From: GCA-2733415 sp964276095
GTDB taxonomy: Bacteria > Bacteroidota > Bacteroidia > Flavobacteriales > Flavobacteriaceae
Length of the DNA: 64,000 nucleotides
Reading direction: 5' to 3'
NCBI GenBank assembly: GCA_964276095.1
Contig: CAXYDR010000003.1
Span: forward strand, 1,612,001 to 1,676,000
Part shown: one piece after another, positions 8,209-17,392 of the stretch
How positions within the stretch are numbered: position 1 is the first letter of the stretch
Layout of the letters: each line of letters opens with the position of its first letter
Position numbers and translations under genes: made by a program
The notes under the pieces: generated by a model
What the model saw: the letters and a program-made list of their open reading frames with translations, nothing else
Databases searched by the model: none
What the model was told of the DNA's origin: nothing

Positions 8209-10293
8209 ATGAAATTTACATCTTTTATTATATTCATATTCATTGGAATTTTCTCGTATTCACAAACGATAAATAATTATGAAAAGTATCCGGTTTTTCC
8301 TGCCTGCGAAATGACAGAAATTTCTGAATTGCCAGAATGTTTTAAAGAGAATGTACAAGAAAGGTTTTCTGCATCATTTAAAATGCCAGAAATAATTGAA
8401 AAAGACAATTATGAAGGAAGAATGGATATCTTATTTGAGGTTACAAAAGAAGGTAGGTTTAAGGTTATTTTTGCTAATGCTGCATATGCTGAGTTAAAAG
8501 AAGAGGTTGAAAAGGTGTTTGGTGAATTCCCGGTGATTATTGCAGCAACTTTTGATGGAAAATCGGTATACACGCAATATGCAATGCAAGTGTTGGTGCC
8601 TTCATTAGAATGGGTTAAACCCAAGGCTGATACAGAAAACGCTAAAGAACCAAAAAATAAGTTAGAAGCAGCTGCTATGGAGTATGATAGTATTGTGAAT
8701 TTGGGGGGTGGTAATGCAAAAAAATATAAAAGCGGATTAAATATACCGTTTACACATCAGAACTATGCAAAGTTTGATTATAACGTCAATATAGTAGGAG
8801 CAAATTCCCATACAGCTGTAAAGCCATACAGTTATTCGGATGTCTCTAAATATTACGATCTTGAAGCAAGTGTCTCGTTATTACAAAAGGATAAAAAAAC
8901 ATGGTTGGGTAAAAAGTTTTGGAATGAACACTTAGTTGCCTTTGAAGGAAAAGATTATTGGTTTACTGCCGATGTAGTGGTTGATTTGCAATTAGGTAAG
9001 GATGTACAAAGTGAGTTGTCTTATACATATAATAATACGCGTGCTATAAACATTCAAGGTGGATTAGGTGAAAAACTAAGTTTTTCGACTAGTATTTTTG
9101 AAAGCCAAGGTCGTTTTGCAGATTATGTAAATACATATGCTGAAAGTATAAAGCCTGATGGGGGAAATCCTGCCATCGTTCCTGGAAGAGGTATTGCTAA
9201 AATTCATGGAGATGATGCATACGATTATCCAATTGCAGAAGGATATATTTCTTATCGAGCAAGTAAGATGTTTACTGCTCAATTTGGTCATGGGAAGAAT
9301 TTTATAGGTGATGGATATCGATCTTTACTAGTAAGTGATGCGGCTAGTCCACATCCTTTTTTGAAATTGAATACTTCTTTTTGGAAAATAAAATATACAA
9401 ATACTTGGATGTGGTTAAAGGATGTGCGTCCTAAAGCTACTGTTGACGGAGCTTACGGAAGTAAGTATATGGCCACACATTTTTTAAGTTTGAATGTTAC
9501 CAAAAAATTAAATATAGGGCTTTTTGAGTCTGTTTTATGGACAAACAATAACAATAGAGGTTTCGATGTTAATTATTTGAATCCAATTATCTTTTATAGA
9601 GCAATAGAGTTTTCATCGGGGTCAAGAGCGGGTAACGCATTGATAGGTTTGAGTGGAAAGTATAAAGTGTCAAATAAAGTTAATGTTTACGGACAATTAA
9701 TTATTGATGAGTTTTCTTCTAAAGATATATTTGGAGGTGAAAACAGTTGGAAAAACAAATTAGGATATCAAGTTGGAGCAAAGTACTATAACGCATTTAA
9801 GGTGAAAAATTTAATGCTTCAAATAGAATATAATCAAGTGCGTCCATATACTTATTCACATGATGAGTTGTTGTTGAATTACGGACATAACAATCAATCA
9901 ATGGCACATTTGTGGGGAGCAAACTTTAGAGAAGTAATCGGGATAGGTCATTACAATTACAAACGTTGGTATGGTATGGCGAAATTAATCTATGGTCAAC
10001 GTGGATTGGATAAAGGGGATGGAGTAAGTTATGGTGGCGATATTTATTTAAATAATGATTTACGTCCTTCTGATAATGGTATTGAAATTTTGCAAGGAGA
10101 TAAGGCTAATGTGTTTATAGCTGATTTGCAGGCAGGGTATTTGGTAAATCCGTCAACTAATTTAAAGGCATTTATAAATGTAACACAACGTAGTTTTTCT
10201 CCAGCTAATGCTCCGGCATCTTATGAGAAGAATACTACTTGGTTAAATCTTGGGTTTAGAACAGATTTATTTAATAATTATTCTGACTATTAA
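8209..10293 (+). CDS. remB: RemB-like gliding motility outer-membrane protein
   Basis: This is a 694-residue exported protein. A signal peptide (MKFTSFIIFIFIGIFSYSQ) is followed by a region of about 110 residues that resembles the TonB C-terminal domain of the three preceding genes (YPVFPACE...ELPECF, then an alpha/beta stretch ending YAMQVLVP). A long beta-rich region from about residue 180 to the end looks like an outer-membrane barrel, with many aromatic-ended strands. The family is annotated in flavobacteria as gliding motility protein RemB, and the position between tonB and the heme O synthase gene fits. The role in motility is taken from family naming, not from this sequence. Confidence 0.75.
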   Translation: MKFTSFIIFIFIGIFSYSQTINNYEKYPVFPACEMTEISELPECFKENVQERFSASFKMPEIIEKDNYEGRMDILFEVTKEGRFKVIFANAAYAELKEEVEKVFGEFPVIIAATFDGKSVYTQYAMQVLVPSLEWVKPKADTENAKEPKNKLEAAAMEYDSIVNLGGGNAKKYKSGLNIPFTHQNYAKFDYNVNIVGANSHTAVKPYSYSDVSKYYDLEASVSLLQKDKKTWLGKKFWNEHLVAFEGKDYWFTADVVVDLQLGKDVQSELSYTYNNTRAINIQGGLGEKLSFSTSIFESQGRFADYVNTYAESIKPDGGNPAIVPGRGIAKIHGDDAYDYPIAEGYISYRASKMFTAQFGHGKNFIGDGYRSLLVSDAASPHPFLKLNTSFWKIKYTNTWMWLKDVRPKATVDGAYGSKYMATHFLSLNVTKKLNIGLFESVLWTNNNNRGFDVNYLNPIIFYRAIEFSSGSRAGNALIGLSGKYKVSNKVNVYGQLIIDEFSSKDIFGGENSWKNKLGYQVGAKYYNAFKVKNLMLQIEYNQVRPYTYSHDELLLNYGHNNQSMAHLWGANFREVIGIGHYNYKRWYGMAKLIYGQRGLDKGDGVSYGGDIYLNNDLRPSDNGIEILQGDKANVFIADLQAGYLVNPSTNLKAFINVTQRSFSPANAPASYEKNTTWLNLGFRTDLFNNYSDY

Positions 10294-10376
10294 TCCAATT
10301 TTAGTTAATAAAATTTTTTTTCTCCAGTAGCTTGATTTGTTAATGCAAGCAGTTTTGGAAAGTTATAAATAGACAG

Positions 10377-10408
10377 TTGCCTAAATTCGATAAAAAGCTG
10401 TAATTTTG
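10377..10408 (+). promoter_or_regulatory. Bacteroidota-type promoter for cyoE/cox operon
   Basis: A TTG at 10377 (-33 element) is followed 21 bases later by TAATTTTG (-7 element, consensus TAnnTTTG). The box ends 26 bases before the TTG start codon of the heme O synthase gene. Confidence 0.65.
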
Positions 10409-10434
10409 CAGTCAATTTTTAAGTATATATTACC

Positions 10435-11328
10435 TTGAGCACTACACAAATCAGTACGGAATCAAATCTGTTTCAAGATTTTAAAGCCATTACAAAACAT
10501 CGCTTAGCGATTAGTGTGGTTTTTTCTTCAATTGCAGGATATTTAATAGCTGTAGGTAGAGAAGTAGATTTTGTGGTATTGGCAATGCTCGCTGTAGGTG
10601 GGTATTGTATGGTTGGTGCTTCTAATGCATACAATCAAATAATAGAAAGGGATTTAGATAAATTAATGGATAGGACTAAAAACAGACCTATTCCTTCAGG
10701 AACAATTTCAGTAAAAGCAGCTTTTGTTATAGCAACAGTATTGACCATAACTGGTTTGGTGGTATTGTATTTAATTAACCCCAAGTCGGCAATGTTTGGT
10801 GCAATTTCCATATTTATGTATGTGAGCTTGTATACGCCAATGAAAACAAAAACGCCTCTAGCGGTTTTTGTAGGAGCTTTCCCTGGAGCAATTCCATTTA
10901 TGTTAGGTTGGGTAGCAGCTACTAATGAGTTTGGTATAGAGCCTGGAACCTTGTTTTTAATGCAGTTTTTATGGCAATTCCCTCATTTCTGGGCTATTGG
11001 GTGGTTTTTATATGATGACTATGAAAAAGCCGGATTCTTTATGTTGCCTACAGGTAAGAAAGATAAAAACACAGCCGTGCAAATAATCATGTACACAATT
11101 TGGACAATTTTAGCTTCAATAATTCCAGTATTTGGTTTTACAGGTGATTTAAAATTATCAATTGTAGCAGCGGTAGTTGTATTCGTGCTAGGATTAGGAA
11201 TGTTGTATTACGCAATATTGTTATTCAAACGCATGGATGCCAAAACCGCAAGACAATTAATGTTAGCAAGTGTTTCATATATCACACTATTACAAATAGT
11301 ATACATAATTGATAAATTTTTACAATAA
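10435..11328 (+). CDS. cyoE: Protoheme IX farnesyltransferase (heme O synthase)
   Basis: This is a UbiA-family membrane prenyltransferase that adds the farnesyl group of FPP to heme B to give heme O for terminal oxidases. At 297 residues it has the usual length, with about eight to nine hydrophobic helices. The prenyltransferase motifs are visible: NAYNQIIERDLDKLMDRT (NxxxDxxxD) and the second acidic loop around YDDYEKAGFFMLP. The start is a TTG directly downstream of a good promoter, and no ATG fits the family N-terminus. It leads the cox operon, four bases before the next gene. It is also called ctaB. Confidence 0.95.
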   Translation: MSTTQISTESNLFQDFKAITKHRLAISVVFSSIAGYLIAVGREVDFVVLAMLAVGGYCMVGASNAYNQIIERDLDKLMDRTKNRPIPSGTISVKAAFVIATVLTITGLVVLYLINPKSAMFGAISIFMYVSLYTPMKTKTPLAVFVGAFPGAIPFMLGWVAATNEFGIEPGTLFLMQFLWQFPHFWAIGWFLYDDYEKAGFFMLPTGKKDKNTAVQIIMYTIWTILASIIPVFGFTGDLKLSIVAAVVVFVLGLGMLYYAILLFKRMDAKTARQLMLASVSYITLLQIVYIIDKFLQ

Positions 11329-11332
11329 ATAG

Positions 11333-11917
11333 ATGGATTTAACACAGGGAACCGAAAAAGAGAAAATCGGAAGAGCAAAAAAAACAATGTTGTGGTTTGC
11401 AATGATAAGCATGACTATGACTTTTGCAGGATTAACTAGTGCTTATGTAGTAAGTAGTTCAAGGCCAGATTGGTTGAAGGATTTTGATTTGCCTCCAATG
11501 TTATTGTGGAGTACAATTGCGATTGTTATAAGTAGTATAACGATTCACTTTGCAAAGAAAGCTATCCAAAAAGGAGATAATAAGCAAGGAATGTTGTTGC
11601 TGTTGGGAACAATGATTTTAGGTACTGCATTTGTAGTTTTTCAATTACAAGGGTTTTCATATATGACTAATGAGTTCGGGTATAATTTTACAGGGCCAAC
11701 AAGTAATGTTGTAATTTCATTTATTTATATATTGGTCTCATTGCATATGGCACATCTGTTTTCGGGCTTTATTGTTCTTTTAGTTGTAGTTTATAACCAT
11801 TATAAACAACGTTACAATAACGGACAAACACTTGGATTAGAGCTTGGTGTGATGTTTTGGCACTTTTTAGATTTTCTTTGGGTGTATTTGTTTTTGTTTT
11901 TCTATTTCGTTAGATAA
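11333..11917 (+). CDS. Cytochrome c oxidase subunit III (short form)
   Basis: This is a 194-residue integral membrane protein with five hydrophobic segments and the helix motifs of heme-copper oxidase subunit III. They include GLTSAYVVSSSRPDW and the C-terminal LGVMFWHFLDFLWVYLFLFFYF. Subunit III stabilises the oxidase and supports proton uptake; it holds no redox centre. It is the first of two adjacent subunit III paralogues, as is usual in Bacteroidota. Subunits I and II are not in the window. Confidence 0.9.
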   Translation: MDLTQGTEKEKIGRAKKTMLWFAMISMTMTFAGLTSAYVVSSSRPDWLKDFDLPPMLLWSTIAIVISSITIHFAKKAIQKGDNKQGMLLLLGTMILGTAFVVFQLQGFSYMTNEFGYNFTGPTSNVVISFIYILVSLHMAHLFSGFIVLLVVVYNHYKQRYNNGQTLGLELGVMFWHFLDFLWVYLFLFFYFVR

Positions 11918-11979
11918 GAAAAATAGTTATTTTTGTTTTTTTTAAGAAAATTTTATAATTCAATAATTCAATAAATAGT

Positions 11980-12954
11980 ATGGGAGCTACAGCAGCTGTA
12001 AATTCTGGACATGATACAAGTAAAGGTTTTGGAAAACCTTTCGGGATTAGTTATGGTAAAATGATGATGTGGTTTTTCATATTATCAGATGCCTTAACAT
12101 TCTCTGGTTTCATTGTTGCTTACGGATTTTCTAGATTTAAATTCATAGAAGAATGGCCAATTGCCGATGAAGTGTTTAATCACTTTCCATTTTTACATGG
12201 GGTAGATGCACCAATGTTATATGTTGCATTAATGACATTTATATTAATTGCTTCTTCTGTAACAATGGTATTAGCAGTTGACGCAGGTCATCATATGAAA
12301 AAGAACAAAGTAGTTACTTACATGTTCTTAACAATTATTGGTGGTGTAATATTCGTTGGATCTCAAGCATGGGAGTGGAAAAACTTCATAGCTGGTGGAT
12401 ACGGAGCAGTTACAACAAATTCAGGAAATTTATTACAGTTTACCGATGCTGATGGACATAGAGTTCCTATGAATACTTTTGTGGTGGCTTCTGCTACTGA
12501 TAGAGTTCAGCATGGAGGAAGTAAAGGTTTATGGCATGTTACTGGGGAATCATTACCTCCTTATGCTATGAAAGACGTTGTTAGTTCATTTGCTGCTAAC
12601 CCTAACTTAAGAGTTAGAACGCAACAATTAACTGAAGAAGGAGAGAAAACAGTTTTAAGTAGAGTAGAATCTATTGAAGCATTAAAAAGAGGTGTTCGTT
12701 CTGTTGAAGGAGCTAACTTAAAGGAGAATGAATATGGTCACCCATTATTCGCTGATTTCTTTTTCTTTATTACAGGTTTTCACGGTTTCCACGTACTTAC
12801 TGGTATTTTATTGAATATTATCATTTTTATTAATGTTGTGTTAGGGACTTATGAGAGAAGAGGACAATATGAAATGGTAGAAAAAGTTGGTTTATACTGG
12901 CATTTTGTAGATTTAGTATGGGTATTCGTATTTACGTTCTTCTACTTAGTTTAA
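11980..12954 (+). CDS. Cytochrome c oxidase subunit III (long form with insert)
   Basis: This 324-residue subunit III paralogue has the family C-terminus KVGLYWHFVDLVWVFVFTFFYLV and the HGFHVLTG helix. A hydrophilic segment of roughly 100 residues (about residues 145-250, including DADGHRVPMNT and a stretch predicted to face water) separates transmembrane helices. The insert makes it longer than the ~200-residue short form upstream. It is co-directional with the flanking cox genes and was probably acquired within Bacteroidota, because related bacteria share it. Confidence 0.9.
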   Translation: MGATAAVNSGHDTSKGFGKPFGISYGKMMMWFFILSDALTFSGFIVAYGFSRFKFIEEWPIADEVFNHFPFLHGVDAPMLYVALMTFILIASSVTMVLAVDAGHHMKKNKVVTYMFLTIIGGVIFVGSQAWEWKNFIAGGYGAVTTNSGNLLQFTDADGHRVPMNTFVVASATDRVQHGGSKGLWHVTGESLPPYAMKDVVSSFAANPNLRVRTQQLTEEGEKTVLSRVESIEALKRGVRSVEGANLKENEYGHPLFADFFFFITGFHGFHVLTGILLNIIIFINVVLGTYERRGQYEMVEKVGLYWHFVDLVWVFVFTFFYLV

Positions 12955-13021
12955 TTCACTAGTAGTTTTAGTTGAAATAACATATATCAATAAATATAGA
13001 TAACGATTTAAAAGCATAGCA

Positions 13022-13402
13022 ATGGCACAAGAAGTACAACCTTTCTTTTTCGGACTATTAAAACCAAAAAATAACATCAGTAAAATATGGATGGTATTTT
13101 GGTTATTATCTGCAGTAACAATTTTTGAAGTTGTTTTAGGGCTTATCAAGCCTGAGTTATTAGTTCAGAACAGAATAGTAGGAATGAAAATTTTAAACTG
13201 GATTTTCATTATCTTAACAGTATACAAAGCGTACTATATTACATGGGCATTTATGCACATGGATGGGGAAGCTAAATGGTTCAGACGTGCAGTTGTTTGG
13301 ACAGGAGTATTTTTAATACTATATCTTTCTTTTATTATTTTAATAGAAGGTGGTTATATTTATGAAATCATGACATCATCATTTGTCACTAGAGATTTTT
13401 AG
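13022..13402 (+). CDS. Cytochrome c oxidase subunit IV-type protein
   Basis: This is a 126-residue protein with three hydrophobic segments, matching the small subunit IV of bacterial cytochrome oxidases (cyoD/caa3 type). The sequence KIWMVFWLLSAVTIFEVVLGL and the later YYITWAFMHMDGE are typical. The role is structural assembly and stability of the oxidase. It ends the first part of the operon before a strong terminator. Confidence 0.88.
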   Translation: MAQEVQPFFFGLLKPKNNISKIWMVFWLLSAVTIFEVVLGLIKPELLVQNRIVGMKILNWIFIILTVYKAYYITWAFMHMDGEAKWFRRAVVWTGVFLILYLSFIILIEGGYIYEIMTSSFVTRDF

Positions 13403-13425
13403 TAGATGAATACATATTTATAAAT

Positions 13426-13456
13426 AAAAAAGACGGTTATTTTAACCGTCTTTTTT
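13426..13456 (+). terminator. Rho-independent terminator after cox subunit IV
   Basis: The stem AAAAAAGACGGTTA / TAACCGTCTTTTTT has a 3-nt loop and ends in a T run. Confidence 0.92.
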
Positions 13457-13550
13457 ATTTTTGTACTTTAAAATATTATTGTTTAAATCTGTGATTTGAG
13501 TAACTCAATAGCATTTTATGTTATAATTTTTTTTATAATTAATTCCACTT

Positions 13551-14255
13551 GTGGGTAAAAGACTTGTTTTGAATAAAAAAAATATCATCCTGGGGCTTTT
13601 GTTTGTTTGCCCAATTATTATCTACCTTTTCTTTGCAACAGGGGTTTATAATTTTTCTGCTTTACCAATTGTTTCTAAAAATGTAAAAGAGGTTTCTGAA
13701 TTTAAGAACCTTAAAGGAGAACAAGTTCAATTAAAAGATAAGTTAACGGTTTTAGGTTTTTTAGGATCTGATTTAACTGATAGAAAAATTAATGTATATA
13801 ATTTACACGAAGAAATCTACAAAGGAATTCATAGTTCTGATAAAGATTTTCAAATGCTAATGTTACTTCCAGTTGGTGCAGAACAACAAGTAGAAGATAT
13901 TATTGTTGAGCTTTCTCGTTATGCAGAAATTAATAAATGGCAGTTTGCTTTTGGTACTCCAAAAGCAATTAAAGAGGTGTATAGTTCTTTAAATCTTTCA
14001 AATCAATTAGATGAAAATTTAGGAACTGATTATGTTTTTATAGTTGATAAAGAGCAAAGTTTACGTTGTGCAGATGATAAAGAATTGAAGTTATATAACG
14101 GATATGATGCAACAGCTGTTTCAATCTTACATAAAAAAATGGATAATGATGTTACTGTATTGTTGTTTGAGTATAATGCAGCATTAAAGAGTAATTATAA
14201 AATAAATAGAAGAGATTCATTTTTAAAAATCAATCAAAAAGATGAAGGGAAATAA
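13551..14255 (+). CDS. Membrane-anchored thioredoxin-fold-like protein in the SCO operon
   Basis: This 234-residue protein starts with GTG and has one N-terminal membrane anchor (about residues 13-33). Its soluble part has a layout like the SCO protein encoded next: strand KLTVLGFLGSD, helix, strand DFQMLMLLP, and a late strand TDYVFIVDKEQSLR. The CxxxC pair and the metal-binding histidine of SCO proteins are absent. Its last 14 bases overlap the SCO gene. A degenerate SCO/thioredoxin relative acting in oxidase assembly is the best guess; the biochemical role is unknown. Confidence 0.65.
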   Translation: MGKRLVLNKKNIILGLLFVCPIIIYLFFATGVYNFSALPIVSKNVKEVSEFKNLKGEQVQLKDKLTVLGFLGSDLTDRKINVYNLHEEIYKGIHSSDKDFQMLMLLPVGAEQQVEDIIVELSRYAEINKWQFAFGTPKAIKEVYSSLNLSNQLDENLGTDYVFIVDKEQSLRCADDKELKLYNGYDATAVSILHKKMDNDVTVLLFEYNAALKSNYKINRRDSFLKINQKDEGK

Positions 14256-14979
14256 ATCATACATAGGAATAACGTTTATTATTTTAGTTTTTGGAATTTT
14301 TGCTATTCCAAAAATTATTGATCGCATATCTAACGATAATATTACAGATGCGAATAGGTTGAACAAAGTTAAAAAAGGAGTTGAATCTACTGATACTGAA
14401 TCTGGATTAGTAAAGTTCTCTAAGGTTCCTGAATTTAACTTTAAAAACCAAGATAGTATTGATGTAGGGAGTTCTTTCTTTAAGGATAAAGTATATGTGG
14501 TAGAATTCTTTTTTACTACTTGTCCAACGATCTGCCCTATCATGACAGAAAGTATGTTGCAAATTGAAGAAGCTTTTGGTGATTTAGACGATTTTGCAAT
14601 TGCTTCTTTTACAATTAACCCTGTACATGATACACCAACAGTGTTAAAAAAGTATATAAATACCCATGGTATTAAATCTAAAAACTGGCAAATGCTTACT
14701 GGTAATCATGATGATATTATGAAGCTGGCTAACAAAGGGTTTAACTTGTACGCGGCTATGGAAGATAAAGCGCCAGGAGGGTTTGAACATTCTGGTATGT
14801 TTGCATTGGTTGATAAAAATGGTTTTATTCGCTCAAGAAAAGACGAGTTTGGTAATCCTATTTTATGTTATAGAGGAATCACTGAAACCAGTAAAGATGA
14901 GTTAGGAGAAGTAATTGATACGTCATACCATCAATTAACTGAGCTGAAACAAGATATTTTAAAATTACTTAAAGAGTAA
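14242..14979 (+). CDS. SCO1/SenC family copper chaperone
   Basis: SCO proteins deliver copper to the CuA site of cytochrome oxidase subunit II. The 245-residue protein has an N-terminal anchor (about residues 7-25), a thioredoxin fold, the copper-binding pair CPTICP (C94 and C98) and the third ligand in FEHSG (about H183). All three copper ligands are therefore present. It overlaps the preceding thioredoxin-like gene and is followed by a DUF420 gene, the usual oxidase-maturation cluster. Confidence 0.93.
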   Translation: MKGNKSYIGITFIILVFGIFAIPKIIDRISNDNITDANRLNKVKKGVESTDTESGLVKFSKVPEFNFKNQDSIDVGSSFFKDKVYVVEFFFTTCPTICPIMTESMLQIEEAFGDLDDFAIASFTINPVHDTPTVLKKYINTHGIKSKNWQMLTGNHDDIMKLANKGFNLYAAMEDKAPGGFEHSGMFALVDKNGFIRSRKDEFGNPILCYRGITETSKDELGEVIDTSYHQLTELKQDILKLLKE

Positions 14980-14985
14980 AGTATA

Positions 14986-15531
14986 ATGAAATCACCAGAG
15001 ACAAATTTAGAGACTAAATACAATAAATGGATATGGGTATTATCAATAGTAATTCCTTTAGCCGTAGCCGCCTTATTTGGTGTAAACTTAAAACGTTTGG
15101 GATTTGATGTTGAACCTTTAACTTTTTTGCCGCCTATTTATGCTACAATAAATGGATTTACGGCAATAGTGTTAGTTGCTGCGGTACTAATGATTAAAAA
15201 GGGAAATAGAGTTGCTCACGAGCGCTTAATGAAGTTGGCGATTGCTTTGTCAGTTTGTTTCTTGTTATTATATATCGCATACCATATGACTTCTGAGTCA
15301 ACTACTTTTGGAGGCGAAGGAGTTGTTAAATATATATATTATTTTATCCTTATAACACATATTGTATTATCGGTTGCAGTAATACCATTAGTATTAATTA
15401 CCTATGTAAAAGCTTTAGCGAAACGTTTTGATAAGCATAAGAAAATCGCAAAAATCACATTTCCACTTTGGTTGTATGTTGCAATTACTGGTGTAGTTGT
15501 TTATTTTATGATATCCCCTTATTATATATAA
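14986..15531 (+). CDS. DUF420 family membrane protein
   Basis: This 181-residue protein has about five hydrophobic segments and several histidines at membrane boundaries (VAHERLMKLA, YIAYHMTSE, YYFILITHIVLS). These are features of the DUF420 family found beside SCO and cytochrome oxidase genes. A role in oxidase assembly or heme/copper handling is inferred from context. It begins six bases after the SCO gene. Confidence 0.85.
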   Translation: MKSPETNLETKYNKWIWVLSIVIPLAVAALFGVNLKRLGFDVEPLTFLPPIYATINGFTAIVLVAAVLMIKKGNRVAHERLMKLAIALSVCFLLLYIAYHMTSESTTFGGEGVVKYIYYFILITHIVLSVAVIPLVLITYVKALAKRFDKHKKIAKITFPLWLYVAITGVVVYFMISPYYI

Positions 15532-15538
15532 TTATATT

Positions 15539-15751
15539 ATGAAAAAACTTCTTTCATTTTCACTTCTCATCTCCTCTTTTTTTGCAAATGCTCAGTGTGC
15601 AATGTGTAGGGCTCAATTAGAGAGCATGGATGATAACTCATTAGCAGAAAGTGTTAATGATGGTATTGTGTACCTAATGGCAGTACCTTATGTTTTGATA
15701 GCTGTTGTTGGTTTCTTTATATATCGGAGTTTTAATAAGAAGAAGAAGTAA
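15539..15751 (+). CDS. Small membrane protein with CxxC, oxidase operon
   Basis: This is a 70-residue protein. A signal-peptide-like N-terminus (MKKLLSFSLLISSFFANAQ) is followed at once by CAMC, a short polar part and one C-terminal membrane helix ending in KKKK. It lies seven bases after the DUF420 gene, so it is likely the last gene of the oxidase-maturation operon. The CxxC next to the predicted cleavage site could bind copper or heme or be redox-active; this is inference. It is a recurrent small gene in flavobacteria with no assigned function. Confidence 0.75.
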   Translation: MKKLLSFSLLISSFFANAQCAMCRAQLESMDDNSLAESVNDGIVYLMAVPYVLIAVVGFFIYRSFNKKKK

Positions 15752-15949
15752 TTTATATTTTTTGTAAGCATCTATTTTATTCTTCGACAAAATCATAAGT
15801 ATCTAAAAAACAGGTTATTACGAGTTTATTTCGTAACTTGTACACTCTCCCCAAAATTGCAATCACACGGCTATATGTTTGATGATATGTAATTTTTTTA
15901 ATTTTATAGTATGTGATATTTCGATATTTAACCCGTAAATCTATATGTT

Positions 15950-16495
15950 ATGAAAAATCTCAAACTATTTTTATCATCAGTATTTATTGTATTGATTTTT
16001 AATTCATGTGATAATGAAGAGAATTTGTTTATTGAAAGCCCCGATTCAAATATTGAAGTGGTAGTAAATAAAGCTGCTAACAAAGGACCAACGATAACTT
16101 TTGGAAGATATTATGGAAAGTGTTTAGGTAGCGCCTGTGTTGATATATTTAAATTAATAGACACTACGTTGTTAGAGGATACGGAAGATAACTATCCGGG
16201 ATCTGGTACTTTTTATCTAGGTGATTTTGTTAGTTTTAAAGGGTCTGATAGAATTAAAACAGATGATATATTGCCTAACTTTCCATTAGAGTTATTAGAT
16301 TCTAAATTAATAACTTACGGTACTCCAGACGCTGGAGATTGGGGAGGTATTTATTTAGAGTACCAAGATGGTATCCAACACAGATATTGGTTTTTGGACT
16401 TAAACGTAGAAAACAATCCTAATTATTTAAGAGCATATGTAGTCTTAATTGATGAAAAAGTATCAGAATTAAGAGAAATTAATAACCTGAATTAA
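15950..16495 (+). CDS. Predicted lipoprotein of unknown function
   Basis: This 181-residue protein has a lipoprotein signal peptide (LIFNSC, with a lipobox cysteine near residue 20) and then an acidic DNEEN stretch. Acidic residues just after the lipidated cysteine favour surface export in Bacteroidota. The mature part has a GxCxGxxCVDIF motif and many aromatic residues. I do not recognise the family. It has its own unit: 198 bases of spacer upstream and a strong terminator downstream. Confidence 0.7.
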   Translation: MKNLKLFLSSVFIVLIFNSCDNEENLFIESPDSNIEVVVNKAANKGPTITFGRYYGKCLGSACVDIFKLIDTTLLEDTEDNYPGSGTFYLGDFVSFKGSDRIKTDDILPNFPLELLDSKLITYGTPDAGDWGGIYLEYQDGIQHRYWFLDLNVENNPNYLRAYVVLIDEKVSELREINNLN

Positions 16496-16521
16496 CTTAG
16501 CTTAGAAATATATGTTTCGGG

Positions 16522-16559
16522 GCGACAAGAATTACAATTGTAATTCTTGTCGCTTTTTT
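16522..16559 (+). terminator. Rho-independent terminator
   Basis: A perfect 16-bp inverted repeat (GCGACAAGAATTACAA / TTGTAATTCTTGTCGC) is followed by TTTTTT. It separates the lipoprotein gene from the efflux operon. Confidence 0.93.
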
Positions 16560-16690
16560 GTTCTGGGTGGTCAAAAATTTTAACATCTTTTTCACATTTC
16601 AACTGTAACAAATCATCAACAAGATAGTCTTATAATAGAATCAATAACAAAAGTGATTTCTTTTGTTAAACTAACTAACACATCAATCAA

Positions 16691-17392
16691 ATGTTAGAAA
16701 TCAAAAAATTACACAAATCTTACCCTATTGGTAAAGATTCTTTACATGTATTAAAAGGAATTGACCTTTCTGTAAAAGAAGGAGAGTTGGTTGCTATTAT
16801 GGGTTCTTCTGGGTCTGGAAAATCTACTTTGTTAAATATAATCGGTATGCTTGATGAAGCAGATGAAGGAGATTATATTCTAGATAATGTTCCTATTAAA
16901 AACTTAAATGAAAAAAAAGCAGCAGTATATCGTAATAAATTTTTAGGGTTTATTTTTCAATCCTTTAACTTAATCAATTACAAAAATGCTGTGGAGAATG
17001 TTTCTTTGCCGTTGTACTATCAAGGAGTAAACAGAAAGGAACGTTATGAAAAAGCAATGTTTCATTTAGGGAAAGTTGGTTTGACTGATTGGGCTAAGCA
17101 TTTACCTAATGAATTATCTGGTGGACAAAAACAACGTGTGGCTATTGCAAGAGCATTAGCAGCTCAGCCAAAGTTATTGTTAGCAGATGAGCCTACAGGA
17201 GCATTAGATACAAAAACATCTTATGAAATCATGGATTTCATTCAAGAACTGAATGATGAAGGAAAAACTATTTTAATAGTTACTCATGAGGAAGATATAG
17301 CAAACATGTGTAAGCGTATTGTACGTTTAAAAGATGGTGTTATTATGGAAGACAGTTACGTAGAACAAGTTAGAGCTTCGCAATATGTTTGA
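16691..17392 (+). CDS. ABC transporter ATP-binding protein (MacB/LolD type)
   Basis: This 233-residue ATPase has a Walker A (GSSGSGKST), a Q-loop (FQSFNLI), the signature LSGGQKQRVAIARAL, a Walker B (LLLADEPTGALD) and an H-loop (VTHEE). It belongs to the MacB/LolD family, which works with FtsX-fold permeases. Its end overlaps the first permease by eight bases. With the following genes it makes a MacAB-TolC-like tripartite exporter; the substrate is not evident. Confidence 0.95.
   Translation: MLEIKKLHKSYPIGKDSLHVLKGIDLSVKEGELVAIMGSSGSGKSTLLNIIGMLDEADEGDYILDNVPIKNLNEKKAAVYRNKFLGFIFQSFNLINYKNAVENVSLPLYYQGVNRKERYEKAMFHLGKVGLTDWAKHLPNELSGGQKQRVAIARALAAQPKLLLADEPTGALDTKTSYEIMDFIQELNDEGKTILIVTHEEDIANMCKRIVRLKDGVIMEDSYVEQVRASQYV

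Noticed and set aside
15800..15845. Imperfect hairpin ACAGGTTA...TAACTTGT as a terminator
   Set aside because: There is no T run after it and the pairing is broken; function cannot be argued.
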